Of a stretch of 64,000 nucleotides of DNA, positions 58,691 to 64,000 are shown piece after piece; the first letter of the stretch is position 1; every line of letters starts with the position of its first letter. The position numbers and the translations under genes were made by a program. The notes beneath the pieces were generated by a model. The model was not told the DNA's origin. It saw only the letters and a list, made by a program, of their open reading frames with translations, and ran no database searches. Source of the DNA: Ignelater luminosus (lineage: Eukaryota > Arthropoda > Insecta > Coleoptera > Elateridae); the NCBI GenBank assembly GCA_011009095.1, contig VTPC01003610.1, forward strand, positions 1 through 64,000, read 5' to 3'.

Positions 58691-59199
58691 AGTGTCATGG
58701 CTTGGTACACTTCTAAATTAAATCTTTATAGACATTTCTGAAGAATCATCCCAACATAATAAGTTCATAACGTTAAACTATCCCCAGTCTGTTATGATTT
58801 CGTTACTAACACATGTTAATAACAAAATATATAATAAAATAATAAATAAACATTAATGTTTGTAATAATTATTCTTTCTGTTCTTATATTATGAAAATAA
58901 CATAGTAGAGTGAAATTAGCTTTGCGTCTTATTTTCTTTTGCATAATCCGCTTATCTAGCCACAATTGGGTTTTTGAGAACTAGCTATATGCAAAAGTAC
59001 ATGTTGCTATCTCAATAATTCATTGCTTTTTCTCAAGTTTTGAAAATTTGGAAGTAAGTTATTTTACTAGTTTTCAGTTACAAGTAAATAAATAGGAATA
59101 TCAGAAAAATATTAGATTACATCAATAATTAACTACGCGAGATGCTTTTATTAACTGATTCACACAGCATTAAGATTCTGCCCCACTACACCCTCTACC
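58691..59199. other. Intergenic stretch, nothing recognised
   Basis: AT-rich sequence without supported features. Confidence 0.4.
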
Positions 59200-59899
59200 T
59201 TGCTATACTGTGCTTATTACAATCTTAGTTTCAATCTTTTTTTGAACCTGAAAGAAAATCTTTTAGGCGTCATTGCCACTTGTATTCCCTTTTATTACAT
59301 CAGAGCCTCTAGAAAGGAGACACAGTTCACCTGCAAACAATGTGATCAAACCTTTTCTGTTTGCCTGTCACTGACAACATGCGAAGCGTCATCATTTATT
59401 GTAAATTTCAGTGGCTTTAGAGTTTAGAAGCTTCTTTCCAGCCCTGTGCGAGTTGGTGGAATTTGAATGGCAACACTTATGCAAAATCATTGATTGAAGA
59501 GAAGTAAACCCTAGTTGACCCAGATGAAGACAAAAGATGGGAACTGACAAACAAGATTTTCTACCCTAATCATGACATTGATGATGTGGGTTGGAATTGC
59601 CTTCAATGAAAAGTTGAAACTTCTACTTATTCTGGTCAACTAGAGGTGTTTGTAATGAAGAGCGGTGTGGCATACAAAAGAGAAGGAAAAGAAGAAATGG
59701 GGCTTATCCAGATGACTCGATGACAACACAATCCTCATGAAAACACCCGGAAAAGTCCTACAAACCATTTAGTGCCAGGGTTAGCAGACTTATTTCTGTA
59801 GTTGGGAATGATAGATGGCGTTCATTTATTATTAGGGTGTGTCTCAGTTGATGGTAATGGTAATTAGTTGGATTAACAATAAGCCATGAGGGTAGAATC

Positions 59900-60370
59900 G
59901 AAAATACCCTAGAGGTCTGAGGAGAAATTTTCTAGTTCTGCAAAAAAATTACTGGAGGGTGTTTCATTTTGGATTGAGATTTCCGAGAAATACTCACTGG
60001 TATCAGAACCAAGCCTCCAACCAGAAGAGTCCTGAACCAATAGCAGAGAAGACATTCAAAGCGTAGTGTCGTCGGCAAACTGTACCGCATGCGAGCATTT
60101 GGTTATGGTTGGAGATTGCCATGGCAGTACAAAAGAAAGAGGATTAAAACTGAGACTGGGAAAAACTGAGCCTTGGCGGATTCCAGCAAGTGCATGGAGT
60201 AAAAAGTAAAAAGAGAACGTTTGAGTTTGAGAAGACTTTCTTGTTAGACCTTGTCAAGGGCATTTTAGATATTGAAAAGGGTGGTGATGACACAGCAACC
60301 CAAATGAAGGATTAGGTCGGACACCGATCGACCGATTCGAAAATCGAGATAGTAGTTAGAGATTTTCTTA
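59900..60370 (-). mobile_element. LINE reverse-transcriptase relic, minus strand
   Basis: Minus-strand pieces: VITTLFNI then NALDKV and ESLLKLKRSLF (RT motif A, about 60290-60220), AGIRQGSVFPS (motif B, about 60180), and VQFADDTTL (motif C, about 60085). Order and spacing match a Jockey/CR1-like reverse transcriptase. Interrupted by stops. Confidence 0.65.
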
Positions 60371-60759
60371 CTGTTCGTCAAAATTTAGTATGATAGGCAG
60401 ACACACTGAACATACATACATGGAGAAAGTCGCTATTATTAAATCTATACCATGGAGTCCTCATCTAGCTGCTAAATTCAACAGAACTGTTAACAGTATC
60501 AAATACCAAGAAAGCTTACCAGATTATAGACAACAATTTCAGTGAATTCATGAAGAAACCAGGCTCGAATCTGTTGACATTCCTTCTGCCAACGATGATG
60601 ATAACGTCTCTATCTCTGGCACCTCCCCAAAGTTATTCAACAAACCCTTTCTAATCCTGATGAAATCATGGAACAGTCTATTTAAGAATCTTGATTCTAT
60701 TTCCAAGAATTATGATGAATGCCTTTTTTGTTGGAGGTTGATCAAATTGATCATAAATA

Positions 60760-61830
60760 CAATTTAAGGCAAAAAAAACCTTGTCTTTGTGTTGTTTCTA
60801 CATACAATGCGCATAATGCTCTTAGGTGAGCAGTTAACCAAGCAAATCATAAAATATTCTGTGACCAGGCTGTCAAAAAAGCCTTTTTCTGCACCTACAA
60901 AATTTTTCCAAACGTCTTTAAAACGCTTTCTCTTTCAGGTCTACCTCTAAACCTTTTCAAGTTAGTTTTATCAAACTGGCTATAGTAATACCATTTTGCA
61001 AGGTATCAGAACTTGCCGAATTCATCCCTATGATATCTTGCTGAAATCTTTGAAAGTCGTATACTTTGCTCAGCAGTCTAACATTGTCACTACTGTGAGA
61101 TGAAACAGGGAGGTCTTTTATCTCCATTGATCTTCAATTTAGTATTAAAAAAGTTTTCGATTTACGCTTTCTGCTCTCGACTCCGGTTTACTTTGTGAAC
61201 GATGCAGATGCTTACATTTCGACACTTGCATATGCTGATGATCTTCTGATCATAGACAGCTGTATTGGGTAGAGCTTAGTGTCCATCTTTCTTTGACCGT
61301 CTTAAACTGATAAATGTCAACAAGTGTACCGCTGTATCAGTTTGGGTAGTACTCGAGTGAAAAATATGTTATATTTTAGAACGACCAACAAATTCTAGAC
61401 TGACCACCATGTCCAACGTTTTTGTCAAATCAATACTGAGGAAGATTTTAAGACCTTCCTAACTAGAACCTTGTCAGAAGATAACCATCTTGTTGCAGTA
61501 TACTATATGGTGCCATGAATCATTCTGCATTTTAGGAAGCTTTAATATATCGATCAGGGAATGCCTTTATTCACATCCGCATGCTTGAAGAAGTCTAAGG
61601 CAATTTTATGATCTTTTGGAATTTATCTCTGCCATCCTTTTGAAGTGGCTCAATAATCTTGCGTCCATTCAAAACCACGTTCTGGGTCCAATGAGTCAGG
61701 ATGTTTTGAAACAATTTTTCTCAGGTATTCCTTCTCTGAGATTGGGCAAAAATCCGAAACAAGGCTTATGTATATCAAAACCTCTTAAACCTGGTCTGGA
61801 CGGGGTCGTGTAAAGAAGCTATCCTGTTTC
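60760..61830 (+). mobile_element. R2-like non-LTR retrotransposon relic
   Basis: Plus-strand pieces: KQGGLLSPLIFNLVLKK (about 61105-61160), LAYADDLLIIDS (about 61226-61262), EEDFKTFLTRTL then HLVAVYYMVP, and an open stretch at 61616-61813 with LLKWLNNLASIQNHVLG. The motif B/C wording (GVKQGDPLSPL.FN..L, LAYADDL.L) is closer to R2-type elements than to the Jockey type next door. A C2H2-like word (FTCKQCDQTF, about 59327) 1.5 kb upstream could be its N-terminal finger, but another relic lies between. Clade is tentative. Confidence 0.45.
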
Positions 61831-62682
61831 CAGGCAATGAAATGTAAGAATCCTGTATTACCACAGAAAAGTGCTCAAATGTCAGATAGGACCCTTGAAG
61901 GTGCAGCCCAAATATGGAACATGAATGGCATCAAGCGTAAACTCGATCTTTTTCTGAAGAAAGATAACCAAGTTATGATAGCTTATGTTATTGTCGAGTG
62001 AGAAAGTTTCACACTTTTGGAAACAGCTACCATTTGTAAAATTTAATATTATTCTACGCTACCATTTCTAGCCCATAGCAAAAAAGATATCCTGATAGTA
62101 TAGAAATCTTGTGGTTTAACTTTCGAACATTTGTTTTATGAAATTGTAGGTGTAGTTCATAATCTACTTGATTACATTCTGTATTTGTTTCTTAAAAAAT
62201 TGCTAGGATCAACTTCTGAGAACTTGAATGTAACGCTGTTACTACTTACAACGTAAGCGAAACATTTATATTGTAATTAATTTACCAGAAGTACTAAAAT
62301 ATGTATTCAAGTTTTATTTTTCATTTTCAACAAAATATTGAGACAACCGCTACCCGATGAACCTGCCTTTGAGTCGCTTTCAGTCAGTTGAATAACCTAA
62401 TTTTTCAATTATATTGTTTTTTTTTCTAAAAAAAGAAAAATAATTAAAACGGTAAGGTAAACAAGACTAAGTAATTTCTACCTACAATTAGATATGCGTA
62501 TCTGATTAGAATTAATTTCTTATCAGAATTTAATCAAGCTAATTTACAGTAGCAAAGTGTGTTCGAGTCATGCAATTTACTATTAGATGACACAGTAATT
62601 TTTATTGCTGAACTTACAAGCGCAGTGGTATTGATTGCAGTTTTTTATTCAATTCTTGTCAAACAAGTATTTTTTGCTAAGA
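61831..62682. other. 5' flank of the gustatory receptor gene
   Basis: AT-rich, no gene recognised. The promoter of the Gr gene is expected in the last few hundred bases; no clear TATA/initiator pair was identified. Confidence 0.35.
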
Positions 62683-63666
62683 ATGGAGAAAAGAAAATCT
62701 AAAACTGGAAAAGATTGCATTGTGTGTGCGCTTGGTCCGATATTTAGATTGGGGCAATTTTTCGGCGCGTTACCTATAAAATATAATTGTCCTCATTCTA
62801 ACAAAGAATATGTTGAATCTTGTTTTACGCCAAGCAAAATTTATGTTGCTTATTCAGTACTTATAACAACTATAATCTCCGCAAATATTTTAGGGTTTAT
62901 ATTTTTGTTAATAAGAGATGATGATAAAAATAAAATAACAAAGTTAGAATTGTTACTGGAGATTTTATATTGCACCGGAGGGCTCGTGGTGGTTCTATGC
63001 CAGATATTCAAAAGACACTCGCATATTTCAGAACTGAATGGTTGGATGGCCATAATTAAAAACAGAAGACACTTCGGTTTTTTAAATTTATTGGACATGA
63101 AAGCTACATTTCGAATAAGACGCTTGTGCTTTGCTTGTTATTTGGGAGTAGTATATATTATTGTGCTACATGTTATTCGTTCAGAAAGCATTACTGATGA
63201 CGTTTATTTCTGGATAAAAGTTGTAAAACCAGGTTCTATTATAGCAGGTTGTGCAGAATTATCAGCTTTCTATACGCTTATTTTACAAGGATTATTAGTG
63301 GGAATAATATTTAAACATTCATACAAAATTCTAAATGATCGTATGGTGAAGTATTTAATGTATCGAGAAGTTATGCATATGGAAATTAATGGAGAACTGA
63401 AAAATAATATAAGTTTAAAGCGCCCCGTTGAACAAATTATGAAACTACACAATGCAATTTGTCAAAATTGGAAAACTTTTTCAAGAGTTTCAAATGTTTA
63501 TTTTATGTTATTTGTTTTAATTCCAGTTGTTGCAATTATACTAAATTGTTATATTGCGATATCATCAAACAGTATCAAACGTGACCTATTCATGGAACTT
63601 CAAACTCTGGGCATAATAATGGTGCTTTTGCAGTTTTTATGGACTTTTGAAAACACTTCAAGAGTG
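62683..63666 (+). CDS. Gustatory receptor, first exon, continues past the window
   Basis: Insect gustatory receptor (Gr, 7tm_7 family), a chemosensory channel of taste neurons. 328 codons from MEKRKSKTGKD to TSRV at a GT donor (GTG|GTGAGT, 63667). I chose the second in-frame Met because the 16 residues before it do not align with the usual short cytosolic N-terminus. Marks: GPIFRLGQFFGALPI near the start, then six hydrophobic segments (IYVAYSVLITTIISANIL, LLLEILYCTGGLVVVLCQ, LCFACYLGVVYIIVLHVI, LSAFYTLILQGLLVGIIF, YFMLFVLIPVVAIILNCY, LGIIMVLLQFLW) and KRPVEQIMKLHNAICQNW before the fifth. The seventh segment and TYhxxxxxQF motif must be in later exons. No acceptable next exon is seen before 64000. 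Confidence 0.85.
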
Positions 63667-64000
63667 GTGAGTATTAATACTTTATAACTTAGCGTTAGTG
63701 TTACTTGCCTTTGTTTATTAAGCTTTACCTAAGAAAAGGTAAAGTAGATTTGAATTTCTGTTATAAAGCGCTTGGAAATACTGCATAATTTATTGTTTAT
63801 TTTCAATTAGTTGAAAAAACGACTGATAGTCATTAAATAGAATAATAATTGAGTTGATAGATTTTGTAGTTATCCCCCGTTGGTTACATCGAAGGAGTAA
63901 CCGGGTACCTACCTGTTTCACTTTATACTTATCTTACAGGCTATCTGAAACACGACAAATGTTTTCTGTCCAAAAATAACAATAAGTCATAAACATACAA
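63667..64000 (+). other. Intron of the gustatory receptor gene (partial)
   Basis: Starts GTGAGTATT. A pyrimidine-rich TTTTCAATTAG near 63811 is followed by only nine open codons, so it is probably not the true acceptor. Runs out of the window. Confidence 0.5.

Noticed and set aside
1-64000. Search for endogenous viruses, LTR elements or Polintons
   Set aside because: No paired long terminal repeats, protease, integrase, capsid or envelope motifs were recognised; all RT traces look like non-LTR elements.

Overview
The window looks like nuclear DNA from an insect, most likely a beetle. It is strongly AT-rich by eye, with short GT-AG introns, two tandem gene families and many decayed transposable elements. 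The beetle call is inference from the style of the receptor genes and repeats; no single feature proves it.

Left part (0.5-19.7 kb): a cluster of secreted adenosine deaminases of the ADGF/ADA2 type. Four genes have intact, intronless reading frames of about 500 codons: 552-2057, 6045-7550 and 13770-15260 on the minus strand and 18089-19594 on the plus strand. Each has a signal peptide and the full set of zinc and catalytic residues. A fifth copy survives only as a decayed C-terminal piece at 2500-2772. Genes 1 and 2 share a 46-bp core promoter (TATA box and TCAGT initiator, 28-base spacing). The spacers hold LINE relics, a decayed repeat-family gene (about 4.2-5.45 kb) and an apparently complete Tc1/mariner element of DD41D type (11663-12967) with perfect 31-bp inverted repeats, inserted next to an older transposase relic.

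Middle part (23-45.6 kb): a minus-strand odorant receptor (Or) cluster. Each locus follows the same six-exon plan; exons 3-6 are always 97, 102, 162 and 60 bp. Two loci are complete (23066-25837, 404 aa; 27284-29231, 398 aa). One has all six exons but a stop at the end of exon 4 (34500-35987). Two have only exons 1-4 (31182-32343; 44430-45578). Orphan exons 5-6 lie at 38309-38580 and a broken exon 1 at 41023-41145, among mariner and LINE relics. A 198-bp tract of complete identity between two otherwise diverged paralogs points to gene conversion.

Right part (46-64 kb): repeat-rich DNA with LINE relics, a fold-back element (51896-52489), two copies of a small inverted-repeat element packed with GGACGTCC words, and a C2H2 zinc-finger pseudogene (54411-57380) split by a pogo/Tigger transposon (55108-57084). 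The Tigger reading frame is open, but its first catalytic aspartate is asparagine. At the right edge a gustatory receptor gene starts at 62683 and runs out of the window.

Taken together, the host genes serve extracellular adenosine breakdown (ADGF) and chemosensation (Or, Gr). I found no CRISPR, rRNA or tRNA, and no wholly new multi-gene system. The most distinctive observations are the catalytic-site divergence in ADGF genes 3 and 4, the shared ADGF core promoter, the Or exon patchwork and the transposon-split zinc-finger gene.
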